Shown: in pieces, positions 1 through 9,267 of the stretch | How positions within the stretch are numbered: position 1 is the stretch's first letter | Layout: each line of letters begins with the position of its first letter | Source: Sulfolobaceae archaeon | Lineage (GTDB): Archaea; Thermoproteota; Thermoprotei_A; Sulfolobales; Sulfolobaceae | Assembly: GCA_028277025.1 (NCBI GenBank) | Contig: JAPYVG010000003.1 | Span: 72,420 to 136,419, forward strand | Direction: 5' to 3' | Length of the DNA: 64,000 nt | Program-made: the position numbers and the translations under genes | The notes under the pieces: model-generated | Told to the model about the DNA's origin: nothing | Databases searched by the model: none | What the model saw: the letters and a program-made list of their open reading frames with translations, nothing else

Positions 1-1104
1 AATCTTCTCTAAAAGTTCATAAGAGGAGTGAATTAAGATATATTTATCAACGTCAATATCTAATCCCCCTTCAACAATACATCCAGCATATTCGCTATTA
101 CCGTCGATTCCGTCAGTAGCTATAGCATATAACTTTATCCCTTTATTTGCAAACTTCAAAAACCCTAAACAGACTTCCCCATTTCTACCTCCTTTACCGC
201 CTTTTCCTTCTATCTTAACTTCTGGTTCCCCACCAGCTAATATAATGCCTTTATCTCCGATCCTAAGAAGTGTATTCCCAATCCCAGCTAAATTAGCGCC
301 AAAAGAAAACGCATCGCCCCTAACCTCAGAACTAATTATCTTACCACCTAAATAAGATCTAAGCTTGATTAGTACTTCCTCTACATCAAGTATTTTAAAA
401 TTATAAACTGGAGCGCTTAGACTTTTAGGGGTTTCGATAAGATCTTCCCTTTTTAACTCTATTCCAATTTTCTTGAGGATTCTAATAGCATCGTCTACTG
501 TAGTTGAATCGAGCACTGTAGGTCCACTACCTACAGCACTTAGATCTCCTCCCGGAACATCACTAATTATTAAGGAAACTATTGGGGATTTAGAATAATT
601 AGCTAACCACCCTCCCTTTATTTTAGATAAATGTTTTCTTACTACGTTAATCTCATTTATTGTCAGTCCAGATTTTACTAATCGATCATTTAAAGACCTT
701 AACTCTTCTAAAGGGATGTCAGTATACTCTAATAATGCGGACGCACCACCAGAAAGTAAAAAGAGTACTAAATCGTAATCTTCCTTCTTGAGTACCTCTA
801 CTACCCTTTCACCAGCTTTTAAACTCTTTTCAGAAATTTGCGGATGAGTAGACTGTAGTATCTCTACCCCTTCAAGTTTATCATAAATTTCCGGTGTTAT
901 TACTATGCCTTTACTCACCTTTATCCTTTGAAGAAAAAATTTCGCCATTTTTATTGAAGACTTTCCGACTGCTAATAGCAATAATCTGGAAAACTTAAAC
1001 ACGTTTCCCGCGACGTTTAACTCCCCTTGTTTCACCCTTATCTTTTCTTCTAAAACTTTGTAAGAATCTGAAAACTCTAGGACTTTATTTACTATCTCGT
1101 TCAT
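1..1104 (-). CDS. Glycerate 2-kinase, MOFRL family (3' end outside window)
   Basis: Reading leftwards from an ATG at 1104, the frame stays open to the window edge (about 368 codons). It shows hallmarks of archaeal MOFRL-type glycerate kinases: an N-terminal VGKSS segment, the LLSGGASALLE loop, a DVPGGDLSAVGSGPT motif, and near the end TDGIDGNSEYAG. Family enzymes phosphorylate glycerate to 2-phosphoglycerate using ATP, in the non-phosphorylative Entner-Doudoroff route of Sulfolobales. The C-terminus runs off the window, so it is partial only because of the window edge. Its ATG overlaps the stop of the upstream winged-helix gene (ATGA), which implies translational coupling. Confidence 0.9.
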   Translation of the reverse strand, partial: MNEIVNKVLEFSDSYKVLEEKIRVKQGELNVAGNVFKFSRLLLLAVGKSSIKMAKFFLQRIKVSKGIVITPEIYDKLEGVEILQSTHPQISEKSLKAGERVVEVLKKEDYDLVLFLLSGGASALLEYTDIPLEELRSLNDRLVKSGLTINEINVVRKHLSKIKGGWLANYSKSPIVSLIISDVPGGDLSAVGSGPTVLDSTTVDDAIRILKKIGIELKREDLIETPKSLSAPVYNFKILDVEEVLIKLRSYLGGKIISSEVRGDAFSFGANLAGIGNTLLRIGDKGIILAGGEPEVKIEGKGGKGGRNGEVCLGFLKFANKGIKLYAIATDGIDGNSEYAGCIVEGGLDIDVDKYILIHSSYELLEKI

Positions 1105-1448
1105 TCTTTCTCCTTCTTAAAAAATTCTTTATACAGTTCAGATGCAATCCTTTTACCTTGTTTTGTGAGATCGTAGTATATACCCTTAGGCTTATGGTCT
1201 AGTTCCTTAGCTTTCACCTTTAACCATGGTTTAACTGAGGAAGTAACACTTCTCTTTAAAGCCCCTTGAAATCTCTGCAAAAGACCCTTCTCCTCTAAAT
1301 CCTTGCAGGCTTTCTCAATTTCATTTTCATCATATTTAGGAGCCCAACCTGATTCTCCAAGTAATCGTCTTGCCATATACCACGGGTTATCTGGACCATA
1401 TTTATAAATGTGTACCAGAATTTTCTTCTCTAACTCAGTTAATTCCAT
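1101..1448 (-). CDS. Winged-helix protein, DUF2250-like
   Basis: This is a 115-residue basic protein. An N-terminal winged helix (about residues 3-60, ending in a [13 protein letters not shown] recognition-helix/wing stretch) is followed by a tail containing [18 protein letters not shown]. That tail closely resembles the repeats of the DUF2250 protein at 47696-48337 (HTYYTLTREGDHLL), so I place it in the same archaeal winged-helix family. It probably binds DNA, but its targets are unknown. It overlaps the DtxR-type gene upstream by 14 bp and the glycerate kinase downstream by 4 bp, so the three are likely one transcript. Confidence 0.65.
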   Translation of the reverse strand: MELTELEKKILVHIYKYGPDNPWYMARRLLGESGWAPKYDENEIEKACKDLEEKGLLQRFQGALKRSVTSSVKPWLKVKAKELDHKPKGIYYDLTKQGKRIASELYKEFFKKEKE

Positions 1449-2079
1449 TAACTAACACCTCATCCGCTAAAGCCTTGGGTATCTCTTTCAGACTACCGTT
1501 AACTTCAATTTCATATTTATCTTGATTTTTATTTATTAATTTCACTCTAATACCCGGAACCAACCCATATTGGCCAGCTAGGGCTAGAACCCATTCCTCC
1601 TCCCTTATGATCATAACAACTTTGTAATCTTTGTTAATTTGAGCTTCTGAAAGGACAATACCTTTTACTTTCCCCCTACCCGGTATCGGATGACCATGAG
1701 GACAAGTAGTTGGCCTATTTAATATTTCATCTATTTTATCTAAAACATCCTCCGGCCAAATATGTTCTAATTTATGAGCCAACTCATGAGCCCTAATCCA
1801 ATCAAGCCCTAATATATCTGTTAATAGCCTTTCTGAAAGTCTGTGAGAGCGAATTAATTTCTCAGCAAGCCTTCTCCCTTCTTCCGTAAGCTCAATTTTT
1901 CTATTCCCCCTCTTTATAAGTCCCAATTTCTCAAGCTTCGAAATAGCCTTACTTATAGTACCGGGGGAGATTCGAAAGATCTCGATTAAATCTGATACCC
2001 TCGCATGACCCTTTATCTCTTCCAGCTCATAAATCTCTTTTAGGTAATTCTCAAGGGGTTCTGAAAGCTCACTCCCCAT
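1435..2079 (-). CDS. DtxR/MntR-type metal-dependent transcription regulator
   Basis: This 214-residue protein has the full DtxR layout: an N-terminal winged helix (about 1-65), a metal-binding and dimerisation helical region (about 70-135) with [19 protein letters not shown] and CPHGHPIPG motifs, and a C-terminal SH3/FeoA-like domain (about 140-214). Family members repress metal uptake or oxidative-stress genes when loaded with Fe(II) or Mn(II). The His/Glu residues expected for metal ligation are present, so metal sensing looks intact. The start ATG shares one base with the stop of the upstream 83-residue gene. Whether it senses iron or manganese cannot be read from the sequence. Confidence 0.85.
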   Translation of the reverse strand: MGSELSEPLENYLKEIYELEEIKGHARVSDLIEIFRISPGTISKAISKLEKLGLIKRGNRKIELTEEGRRLAEKLIRSHRLSERLLTDILGLDWIRAHELAHKLEHIWPEDVLDKIDEILNRPTTCPHGHPIPGRGKVKGIVLSEAQINKDYKVVMIIREEEWVLALAGQYGLVPGIRVKLINKNQDKYEIEVNGSLKEIPKALADEVLVNGIN

Positions 2080-2330
2080 TATTTCACAATAATTTTTGTC
2101 CTAACTGTTTGTATTAACCTTTCCGCATCTTCCTCTTTTACATAAACGGAAACCTCAGCCAAAAACTTTCCCTCATACCCTTGGCTTTTTAAATAATCCT
2201 TAGCTTTCCTTAGTACATCATCAATTGCGGAAGAAACATGCTCGTAATAATCACTACTCAATTGTAAGGAGTCAACTTCAATTACCGCATGATACTTTTT
2301 CTTTTCTTCATTTACCATCATGTTTTTCAT
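2079..2330 (-). CDS. Conserved-looking small protein, function unknown
   Basis: This encodes 83 residues, first in a four-gene minus-strand unit. I do not recognise the family. The predicted pattern alternates a beta strand ([12 protein letters not shown]), a long amphipathic helix (about 28-52) and two further strands ([17 protein letters not shown]), a small alpha/beta ferredoxin-like outline. There are no cysteines or membrane segments. Methionines at residues 1, 4 and 5 leave the exact start ambiguous. Coupling to the DtxR-type regulator (one-base overlap) suggests co-expression with metal homeostasis or the glycerate kinase, but this is inference. Confidence 0.6.
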   Translation of the reverse strand: MKNMMVNEEKKKYHAVIEVDSLQLSSDYYEHVSSAIDDVLRKAKDYLKSQGYEGKFLAEVSVYVKEEDAERLIQTVRTKIIVK

Positions 2331-2401
2331 AAAAGTGACTCTCTGTTATTAAATTAAAATTTAAGGTTTTATTTTCGTATCGGATAGGTTAAAAGGAAAA
2401 A

Positions 2402-2409
2402 ATATTTAT
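2402..2409 (+). promoter_or_regulatory. TATA box for gene at 2432
   Basis: An A/T-rich ATATTTAT element is centred about 26 nt upstream of the ATG at 2432, the spacing expected for leaderless transcription in Sulfolobales. It favours the ATG at 2432 over the in-frame TTG at 2429. Confidence 0.5.
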
Positions 2410-2431
2410 TACCATTACGTTATATTTATTG

Positions 2432-2857
2432 ATGTTTAAGGTTATTTTTAAACTTTATAACAATGGTAAAATTACAAATTCAATCAGAAATTTTACTAAA
2501 GCTGGATTTATACCAATTTATTTTAGAAGAGATGGTAAAATGGAAGAATATGTAACACTCTATAACAGTAATGATATAAATGAAGTTAAAGAGGCGATAG
2601 TTGATGTTGCTTACTTATTTTCTAGGGAAGGAAAGTATGGAGGATACGATTTCGCAAAAATATATAAAATTGATGATAAGTATTGGGGTAAAATAGCGGG
2701 GAGCTCATTGGGTGCGTTTTTAGGCTATCAGCTTGCTGGAATAGCTGGAATGTTATTAGGACTTATTGGAGGAATACTTTTAGGTGAGTTAGTAGATATT
2801 GAATTAGGAGAAACTTTAGTGGGGTTAATGGCTTGGCCAATACAGTTAACCAGTTAA
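2432..2857 (+). CDS. Small protein with glycine-rich membrane hairpin, unknown
   Basis: This encodes 141 residues from ATG 2432 (an in-frame TTG sits one codon earlier). The first 90 residues look soluble and alpha/beta. Residues about 92-118 form a glycine-rich hydrophobic segment (SLGAFLGYQLAGIAG then LLGLIGGILLGELV) that could be a GxxxG-packed membrane hairpin. No known family is evident. It overlaps the next, clearly membranous, gene by 25 bp, so the two are probably made together and may interact in the membrane. Confidence 0.6.
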   Translation: MFKVIFKLYNNGKITNSIRNFTKAGFIPIYFRRDGKMEEYVTLYNSNDINEVKEAIVDVAYLFSREGKYGGYDFAKIYKIDDKYWGKIAGSSLGAFLGYQLAGIAGMLLGLIGGILLGELVDIELGETLVGLMAWPIQLTS

Positions 2858-3243
2858 CAAAAAGGGGAATAAACCTCATTGTAGGGGTTCTAATGTTTAT
2901 AACTTCATTTTTCCTAGTCATTAAAGTCCATGCTTCAATATTCGATATAATGTACACTTTTAACCCATATCCTTTCTATTTCCTAGGCTTCATATTAGGT
3001 GGGGAAAGAATATTTTATGCAATAAGTGGGAGTTCTAAGCTATTTAACCTCATAACAGGTAGTGGAGGAGAATACTCATCATTAACACAATTTGCCATAT
3101 TCTTAATGGTATTGGGTTTAGGAATATACATTGTAATCTACACAGTAGCCTTTACTATTCCTATGATAATGATGATGAATGCCCTAAACGGATTAAGTTA
3201 CTTATTCTATTCGTTAGTAATCTTTAAGGCTTGGCACATGTAA
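2833..3243 (+). CDS. Polytopic membrane protein, unknown
   Basis: This encodes 136 residues from a TTG start inside the end of the preceding gene. Three or four hydrophobic segments are visible: about 13-33, 45-57, 86-112 (with an MIMMMN stretch) and a weaker one at 118-132. No catalytic motif or named family is recognised. It ends tail-to-tail with the methyltransferase gene, overlapping it by 20 bp. Together with the gene at 2432 it forms a two-gene membrane unit of unknown role. The TTG start is chosen because no ATG or GTG precedes the first membrane segment. Confidence 0.55.
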   Translation: MANTVNQLTKRGINLIVGVLMFITSFFLVIKVHASIFDIMYTFNPYPFYFLGFILGGERIFYAISGSSKLFNLITGSGGEYSSLTQFAIFLMVLGLGIYIVIYTVAFTIPMIMMMNALNGLSYLFYSLVIFKAWHM

Positions 3244-3940
3244 ATAAAGTCCACGCACCCATCTTTTTGTAATTAATCTCCTCAAATCCGATCTCCCTAA
3301 ATAGCTTTATATAATAATCGGTACTGTAGAGTTCAATCTTCCACCATTTAGCCAATAATCTACTTATTGAGTTATTATTTGTAAGTATGATAGATACGAA
3401 TCTGCCTTTATGCTTCAAAATTCTAAAGATCTCTTTTAGTGCTGAAAGTTTGGAAGGTAACATATGAATAACGAGTAACGCTGAGACTGCATCAGCTACC
3501 TCGCTTTGTAAAGGAATAGACCTCACATCAGCCCTTACTGGAATTACCTTATTTCTCTTCTTCGACAGAATTTTTAGGAATTTGAAAGAAATGTCCATAC
3601 CTATACATACCTCGCAGTTAACATAGTCAAACACTTTACCAGTTCCAGTACCTACATCTACAACAACATTACCGTTAAGATAATTGCTTATATTTCTCAA
3701 AACGCCCGAATAAGAAACGTGAGAAGTCAAAAGAAAACCTAAAGGAGCCCAAAGAGGCTCGTAAATGGGGGCTATTGTTTCGAGTAATTTATCCCCTTCC
3801 ACCTCTTGGTCTTGCAGAAAGTTTATAATACCATCAATTTCTTTAAACTCATGACCTTTTTCACATTTCCATTTACTGACGAAACGCGAACCGTCAATAG
3901 GGCATCTAAAGATGTCTAACATTAACTCCATTTCTCCCAT
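3224..3940 (-). CDS. Class I SAM-dependent methyltransferase with N-terminal zinc-type domain
   Basis: This encodes 238 residues. The N-terminus has a Trm112-like short segment (FRCPIDGS, then KWKCEKGHEF) suggesting a small metal-binding domain. It is followed by a Rossmann methyltransferase fold with motif I VVVDVGTGTGKVFD (about 92-105), an acidic motif II (CIGMDIS) and a motif IV region AVSALLVIHML. This resembles UbiE/Methyltransf_11-type small-molecule methyltransferases; the substrate is unknown. It lies 7 bp downstream of the CBS gene in the mobB unit. The start could be M1 or M4. Confidence 0.7.
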   Translation of the reverse strand: MGEMELMLDIFRCPIDGSRFVSKWKCEKGHEFKEIDGIINFLQDQEVEGDKLLETIAPIYEPLWAPLGFLLTSHVSYSGVLRNISNYLNGNVVVDVGTGTGKVFDYVNCEVCIGMDISFKFLKILSKKRNKVIPVRADVRSIPLQSEVADAVSALLVIHMLPSKLSALKEIFRILKHKGRFVSIILTNNNSISRLLAKWWKIELYSTDYYIKLFREIGFEEINYKKMGAWTLFTCAKP

Positions 3941-3947
3941 TGCGTTA

Positions 3948-4670
3948 TTATCTAATTAATTTTTTTAAAGCATATTCTAATAAATCTTTTAAAGTTACTA
4001 TTTGTCTTTCGTCTACTATAACACTTCCTATATCCCTCTTCATTAGTTCGGTAACAACGTCATAGATTTTATCGTCTGGTGAGACATTAAATACGTTAAT
4101 AACCATTATTTTAGAAACATCATCGTTGTTTAAATCTAGTTCTAAATATCTATAAACTATATCTCTGGCAGAAATTATACCGTATAGAGTGTCCTCGTAT
4201 ACTGGTAAATGTCGTATTTTGTGATTTAGCATTAATGATATCGCAGTCCTAATCTTTGTATATCTCTCGACGCTTATCGCCTTTTTAGCGATACTAGTTA
4301 TTGTATCATCACTCCTAGACCAGTCAATGAGCCTTATTAAATCTTTATAAGTTACTATATACCTAACCTTCTCGGTATCTATTATTATATTGTCAGTATT
4401 TTTTGATAGCATTTCTTTTATAAACACTTTAATATCGAAATTTTTCATAATTATTGGCTCCCTTAGTACTGCATATTTTAACTTAGTTTCCACAGTGTTG
4501 TTAAGAATGTGATGAAGTACTTCGTCCACAGTTAATACTCCTAAAATCTTTTTATTCTGACTATTATCAACCACTACGATTCTCCTAACGTTATTTTGTT
4601 TCATAAAAGATATTGCATCTGTTACAAAGGCTTCACAATCTAACTCTATTGCCTCACGAAATTGAAGCAA
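3948..4670 (-). CDS. Four-CBS-domain protein
   Basis: This encodes 240 residues made almost entirely of CBS (cystathionine beta-synthase) motifs: two Bateman modules, with typical strings such as VVDNSQNKKILGVLTVDEVLHH and HLPVYEDTLYGIISARDIVYRY. CBS pairs generally bind adenine nucleotides and act as energy or ligand sensors, but no effector domain is attached here. The gene overlaps mobB by 17 bp and precedes the methyltransferase, so it may be co-regulated with molybdenum-cofactor synthesis. A second four-CBS protein occurs at 61308. Confidence 0.8.
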   Translation of the reverse strand: MLQFREAIELDCEAFVTDAISFMKQNNVRRIVVVDNSQNKKILGVLTVDEVLHHILNNTVETKLKYAVLREPIIMKNFDIKVFIKEMLSKNTDNIIIDTEKVRYIVTYKDLIRLIDWSRSDDTITSIAKKAISVERYTKIRTAISLMLNHKIRHLPVYEDTLYGIISARDIVYRYLELDLNNDDVSKIMVINVFNVSPDDKIYDVVTELMKRDIGSVIVDERQIVTLKDLLEYALKKLIR

Positions 4671-5151
4671 TCTTAACTTCCCTAATATTAAGCGTATTTA
4701 ATAAGTTATATAATAGCCTAACTTTTACGTCATTAATGTTAAGCTCCCCTAAATTTGAAATGAGTTTAACACCGTTCAATTTCCTACATTCTTTAACGAG
4801 AGAAATTAATCTTTTAACGTCTTCCTCAACATTACTCACCTCTATCCTCTTATCAGTGAGATTAAGCTCTTTAAACCCCTCAATTATTACGACATCTACA
4901 GGGAGTAGATTAACTATGTCTTTAACATCTGCCTTGAAGAAAAGGGTGCATTTAGAATCTAAGAATGAAACTATATCAGCACCAGCGTTCCAAAACCTAT
5001 AAGTATCCTTACCTTGTAAATCTAATTCGTGATGAGAGTGTTTAATGACACCGACAGTATATCCCATAGATTTAATTATTGGAATTGCCCTTTCAATCAC
5101 ACTGGTCTTACCTACATCCTTCTTACCAACAACTTGTATAATGCAAGACAT
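4654..5151 (-). CDS. mobB: MobB, molybdopterin-guanine dinucleotide adapter GTPase
   Basis: This encodes 165 residues with a P-loop at the N-terminus (VGKKDVGKTSV, about 8-18), then GVIKHSHHELDLQGKDTYRF, the conserved MobB His/Asp segment, and VVIIEGFKELN near 85-95. MobB proteins bind GTP and assist MobA in attaching GMP to molybdopterin. The gene is divergent from moeA with a 33-bp gap, so one short intergenic region holds both promoters. It leads the mobB-CBS-methyltransferase unit. Confidence 0.9.
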   Translation of the reverse strand: MSCIIQVVGKKDVGKTSVIERAIPIIKSMGYTVGVIKHSHHELDLQGKDTYRFWNAGADIVSFLDSKCTLFFKADVKDIVNLLPVDVVIIEGFKELNLTDKRIEVSNVEEDVKRLISLVKECRKLNGVKLISNLGELNINDVKVRLLYNLLNTLNIREVKIASIS

Positions 5152-5184
5152 TATTTTATACTACTCGTACATATTATTAAATGA

Positions 5185-6336
5185 ATGCTTATCCCATTAG
5201 AAGAAGCAGAAAAAATAATTGAAAACACTGAATTTAAGAAAGCCAATATAGAAGAAGTTCAAATATTAGAAGCTGTGGGGAAAGTAGTCGGAGAAGACGT
5301 TATTTCTCAGAAAAATGTACCAGAGACAAACCTATCAGCAATGGACGGTTTCGCATTCAACTTAAAAGACTACGAAAAATATGGAAGGCTGAAAATAGTA
5401 GGAAAATTATACCCCTCGAGTAAGGAGATTCCAGAACTAAAAGAGGGTGAAGCTTACTACGTAACTACAGGTGGTCCAATACCTAAGGGAGCAAATACTG
5501 TAGCAAGAATTGAAGCGAGCAAAATAGTTGGGGATTACGTAGAGTTTTCTGAACAGCTTTACGAGGGAAAGGATATAAAGTTTCTTGGAGAGGACATCAA
5601 ACAAGGAGAAGTAATAATAGAAAAAGGAGAGATATTAACACCCTACCATTTAGGATTACTTACCATACAAGGAATAAATACGATTAAAGTCCTATCCATA
5701 AGGTGTTGTATAATCGCCTCTGGCGATGAATTAAAGCCTTATGGAAATATACCGGACTCAATATCACCTATATTATTAAAAATCATGGAAAAATTCGGAA
5801 AACCAACATATTTGGGGGTAGTTAGGGACGTAAAAGAAGAAATTGAAAACAAACTTAGGGAAGCAACAAACACTTGCGATTATATCATTTTAATTGGGGG
5901 ATCGTCTAAAGGTGATAAAGACTACTCAAAGAAAGTCATTAGGGAATTAGGTAAATTACTATTTGAGGGAGTTAACGTTAACGTAATTAAGCACGGGGGT
6001 GTAGGGGTGATTGATAACAAACCGATAATAAACTTGCCCGGTCAAGTGGTGTCTGCCGTAACAGTATTTCATCAACACGGTCTTCATATAATCTCAAGAA
6101 TGATAAATAAAGAAGTAAGAAAATATGAAAGTTATTTACTGAGTGAAGATGTCGATGTAAAGCACAAAATGGATTCGGTCTATATGTTTAAAACTTATGG
6201 CGTGTATGCAAAACCTTTAAGGTGGGGTACAGGGCTATATAGCGATTTATCTAAGGCTAATGGTTTCTCAATACTTAAAAGAGGAGTAAGTTACAAAAAA
6301 GGAGAATATGTCAACTTACAAAAATTCGTATTTTGA
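5185..6336 (+). CDS. moeA: MoeA, molybdopterin molybdenumtransferase
   Basis: This encodes 383 residues, close to the usual 390-410. The MoeA signatures are present: NLSAMDGFAF near 48-57, VTTGGPIPKGANTVARIE near 92-109, and GEDIKQGE. The MoeA/MogA-like domain has IILIGGSSKGDKDYSKK (the usual GGxSxGDxD motif with K) and NLPGQVVSAV. The protein inserts molybdenum (or tungsten) into adenylated molybdopterin. Its stop overlaps the mobA start by 29 bp, so both proteins are likely made in one operon. Confidence 0.92.
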   Translation: MLIPLEEAEKIIENTEFKKANIEEVQILEAVGKVVGEDVISQKNVPETNLSAMDGFAFNLKDYEKYGRLKIVGKLYPSSKEIPELKEGEAYYVTTGGPIPKGANTVARIEASKIVGDYVEFSEQLYEGKDIKFLGEDIKQGEVIIEKGEILTPYHLGLLTIQGINTIKVLSIRCCIIASGDELKPYGNIPDSISPILLKIMEKFGKPTYLGVVRDVKEEIENKLREATNTCDYIILIGGSSKGDKDYSKKVIRELGKLLFEGVNVNVIKHGGVGVIDNKPIINLPGQVVSAVTVFHQHGLHIISRMINKEVRKYESYLLSEDVDVKHKMDSVYMFKTYGVYAKPLRWGTGLYSDLSKANGFSILKRGVSYKKGEYVNLQKFVF

Positions 6337-6907
6337 TGTAATAATTCTTGCCGGGGGAGAATCAAAAAGATTCGGAGAAGATAAATGCGATCATGAACTA
6401 GATTGCAAAACCTTTCTCCAGAGAATCGTAGATCAGTTCGCCAATCCCATCATTGTAACTAACAAGAAAAGATTAACTCTAAATAAAGGGATTCAAATAA
6501 TAGATAACTTTAGGTTAGGTCCCCTTAAAGGTCTAGAGTTAGGTCTGGAATTAGTTAGAGCTGAAAAGTTCTTTTTGACAGGCTGTGATTTCCCTTTTAT
6601 CAAATACGATTTAGCTAAATATTTATGTGATAAACTAGATGATTTCGACATTGTTTTGGTGGATAATGGTGAGCTTCAACCACTATTAGCATGTTACAAA
6701 ACACTTTTCGTCAAAGAGAAGATTAGATATGCTAAGAGGTTACTCGACCTTGTAAACTTAGCTAAGAGAGTTTATATAGTGGGTACTTTTGAACTCAAAC
6801 TTAATGGCTTCCCACTATATATATTAAAAAACGTTAATATGTGGACTGATCTAGAACCTAAGAACGAAAAAATAACTTTTAGTAAACTACTTATAAACTC
6901 CCCTTGA
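6308..6907 (+). CDS. mobA: MobA-like molybdenum cofactor guanylyltransferase
   Basis: This encodes 199 residues with the nucleotidyltransferase signature [13 protein letters not shown] near the N-terminus (LAGGxSxRxGxxK) and a metal-binding segment [11 protein letters not shown] (canonical DxP/D) around residues 93-103. MobA transfers GMP from GTP to Mo-molybdopterin, giving the bis-MGD cofactor of DMSO-reductase-type enzymes. It is translationally linked to moeA. Together with mobB this gives three late steps of cofactor assembly in one place. Confidence 0.88.
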   Translation: MSTYKNSYFDVIILAGGESKRFGEDKCDHELDCKTFLQRIVDQFANPIIVTNKKRLTLNKGIQIIDNFRLGPLKGLELGLELVRAEKFFLTGCDFPFIKYDLAKYLCDKLDDFDIVLVDNGELQPLLACYKTLFVKEKIRYAKRLLDLVNLAKRVYIVGTFELKLNGFPLYILKNVNMWTDLEPKNEKITFSKLLINSP

Positions 6908-6920
6908 GAGTATTCAGTAT

Positions 6921-7388
6921 ATGATAGTACCATTCGTACCAACACCAGATGAAGTCGCAAGAGAAATGCTTAAATGCGCTGAGGCTGGAAAACAAGACAT
7001 AGTTCTGGATTTAGGTGCTGGAGTAGGGAAAATATTGAAGATAGCTAAAGAGGAGTTTAACGTTAAGTTAGCAATAGGAGTTGAGATTGATAAAAAGTTA
7101 TGCAAGGAGGCATATTTTGATAATAGTAGAGAAATAGAAATAATATGCGGGGACTTATTAACTTTAGCCCCAATATTATTACCTAGGGCTGACGTACTTG
7201 TGTCGTATTTATCAACTAGGGCTAATGAGTTACTTGAACCTTATATTATCCAATATGGTAAAAAGGGTATGCGAGTAATTTCTCATGACTTTCAATATGA
7301 ACATTTAAAGTTAATTAAAGTAAAAAGAGTGAAAGCAATGGGAATACTAGGCTACACTGACCACACAATATATTGTTACCAACTATGA
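6921..7388 (+). CDS. aKMT-like methyltransferase (protein-lysine methyltransferase family)
   Basis: This encodes 155 residues. The opening [13 protein letters not shown] and motif [11 protein letters not shown] match the small archaeal protein-lysine methyltransferase aKMT of Sulfolobus, as do the acidic motif [12 protein letters not shown] and the late RVISHDF and HTIYCY segments. aKMT methylates many surface lysines, including those of chromatin proteins. This looks like a paralogue, because the DxGxG loop and N-terminus differ from the version I remember, so its substrate is open. It begins 13 bp after mobA, and its stop overlaps the dph6 start (ATGA). Confidence 0.7.
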   Translation: MIVPFVPTPDEVAREMLKCAEAGKQDIVLDLGAGVGKILKIAKEEFNVKLAIGVEIDKKLCKEAYFDNSREIEIICGDLLTLAPILLPRADVLVSYLSTRANELLEPYIIQYGKKGMRVISHDFQYEHLKLIKVKRVKAMGILGYTDHTIYCYQL

Positions 7389-8053
7389 AGGTTTGTGTAT
7401 TATATTCTGGCGGAAAAGATAGCACTTATTCTTTACACTGGGCAGTATTTAAAGGATTTGAGGTAATTTGCCTTATTACACTCCTCCCAAAAAGAGAAGA
7501 CTCGTGGATGTTTCAAGTACCTAACGTAGAACTAACAAAATATCAAGCTGAAGTACTAGGAATACCGCTTATTCAAAAGGAGACCAGTGGAGAGAAGGAT
7601 AAGGAATTAAACGACTTAAAAGAAGCCTTTAAAGAAGCAAAAAGAAACGGGGCTGAGGGAATAATAACTGGGGCACTCCTATCAGACTATCAGAGATTAA
7701 ATATAAACTTGATGGCAGAGGAGGTGGGGCTGAAAACATACTCGCCGTTGTGGAGAAAAGATCAAAAGGAGTATTTAAGGGAATTGGTCAAAGAAGGGTT
7801 TAAATTTATAATAACATCAGCTTCAGCTTACGGTTTCCCCTTCGAACTTGTTGGTAAAATAATTGACGAGAAAGACATAGAAAGAATTATAGTTGCCTCT
7901 GAAAAATATGGTTTTAATCCAGCCTTTGAGGGTGGGGAAGCAGAAACTTTTGTAGTTTATGCCCCCCTTTTCAAGAGGGAATTAAAGGTTGAAGGTTATA
8001 AAAAGAAATTAGGCGAATACGAGTGGAGGTTCATAATAACACGTATACTTTAA
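7385..8053 (+). CDS. dph6: Diphthine--ammonia ligase (PP-loop, DUF71 family)
   Basis: This encodes 222 residues from ATG 7385; an upstream in-frame TTG at 7373 is unlikely because the ATG overlaps the preceding stop as ATGA. The PP-loop [12 protein letters not shown] is near the N-terminus, and [16 protein letters not shown] and [10 protein letters not shown] are diagnostic of the DUF71/Dph6 family. The enzyme amidates diphthine on elongation factor 2 using ATP and ammonia, the last step of diphthamide synthesis. The frame overlaps the amidohydrolase gene by 31 bp. Confidence 0.88.
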   Translation: MKVCVLYSGGKDSTYSLHWAVFKGFEVICLITLLPKREDSWMFQVPNVELTKYQAEVLGIPLIQKETSGEKDKELNDLKEAFKEAKRNGAEGIITGALLSDYQRLNINLMAEEVGLKTYSPLWRKDQKEYLRELVKEGFKFIITSASAYGFPFELVGKIIDEKDIERIIVASEKYGFNPAFEGGEAETFVVYAPLFKRELKVEGYKKKLGEYEWRFIITRIL

Positions 8054-9267
8054 CACGTTGTAAATTTATTGTTAACCCTAACGGAGAAATACTCACCAAC
8101 AAAAACATAGTAATACAAAACGGCGTAATAAAAGAAGTTGGGGACGAAATAGAAGGTGATGAAGTTGATTGCAGAAAATACATAGTTCTTCCGGGTCTAG
8201 TTAACGCTCATACGCATTCACCAATGGTTGTGCTTAGGGGTTATTATGATGATGCTGAACTAAATGAATGGCTTTCGAAAATGTGGGAGTTCGAAAGAAA
8301 TATGTCAAAAGACCTAATGAAACTAGGGAGTGAAATATCAATACTAGAAATGCTAAGTCAAGGGACAACAGCATTTATAGACATGTACTTTAACCCGGAG
8401 GATGTTAAAGAGCTAAGTGAAAAATATAAAATACGAGCTTTTGCTGGTTATACTTTTCTTGACGAGTTATTTGACGCCTATGAAATAGATAAATTACAGA
8501 GAGCTTTGAGAGAAAGTGAATACTTTAAACCTATAGTTAATGTTCACAGTTTATACGCAAATAGTATTAAGACAATCCTTCTAGCTAAACAGCTAGCTGA
8601 AGAGAGGAAAACTTGGACCCACATCCACGTTTCAGAAACTAGAAAAGAATTGTACGAAATAAAGAGGAGGACTGGCTTATTCCCAGTAGAATATATGAAC
8701 AGTATTGGGCTATTAAACGAGAATACACAATTAGTACATCTGGGTTGGGTTGCAAGTTGGGAAATAGAATTAATTAAAAAGGCTAATAGCAAAGTCACGT
8801 ATTGCCCTACTTCTAACATGAAATTAGCTACCGGAGGTGCTTTTCCTTTGGAGGATATGATAAAAAATGAGATAACAGTGACTATAGGTACAGATGGGGC
8901 TGCAAGTAATAATTCGCTAGATCTATTTAGAGAGATGAAGAATGGAGTTCTTTTACAGAGGCAAATGTATTGGAACACTAGAGTAAAAGCATTAGATTTA
9001 CTACGACTAGCTACCATAAACGGTTATAAACTTATAGGAATTAAAGGTGGTGAAATAAAACCAAATAACGTTGCCGACTTAGTCTTAATAAATTCTGAGC
9101 TAGTTTATCCTCTCTATAAAGAAAGGCTTATATCTCATATCGTGTATTACATAACGAGTGAGTATGTAGAGAAAACCATAGTTAACGGAGTAATCAATGA
9201 TAAGAAAAGGTTAAGAGACATATTAAGAGAAAAAGTAAAGAGACTTTATGATATGCTGAACTCTTGA
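8023..9267 (+). CDS. Amidohydrolase, MTA/SAH deaminase (TrzF/ATZ) type
   Basis: This encodes 414 residues from a GTG start within the end of dph6. The metal-dependent amidohydrolase fold is plain: [13 protein letters not shown] (two metal-binding histidines, about 60-72), [16 protein letters not shown] and [16 protein letters not shown], which carries the catalytic Asp. The set matches S-adenosylhomocysteine/5-methylthioadenosine deaminases and chlorohydrolases. With two methyltransferases nearby, a role in clearing SAH or MTA is plausible but inferred. Its end overlaps the convergent regulator gene by 22 bp. Confidence 0.82.
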   Translation: MEVHNNTYTLTRCKFIVNPNGEILTNKNIVIQNGVIKEVGDEIEGDEVDCRKYIVLPGLVNAHTHSPMVVLRGYYDDAELNEWLSKMWEFERNMSKDLMKLGSEISILEMLSQGTTAFIDMYFNPEDVKELSEKYKIRAFAGYTFLDELFDAYEIDKLQRALRESEYFKPIVNVHSLYANSIKTILLAKQLAEERKTWTHIHVSETRKELYEIKRRTGLFPVEYMNSIGLLNENTQLVHLGWVASWEIELIKKANSKVTYCPTSNMKLATGGAFPLEDMIKNEITVTIGTDGAASNNSLDLFREMKNGVLLQRQMYWNTRVKALDLLRLATINGYKLIGIKGGEIKPNNVADLVLINSELVYPLYKERLISHIVYYITSEYVEKTIVNGVINDKKRLRDILREKVKRLYDMLNS

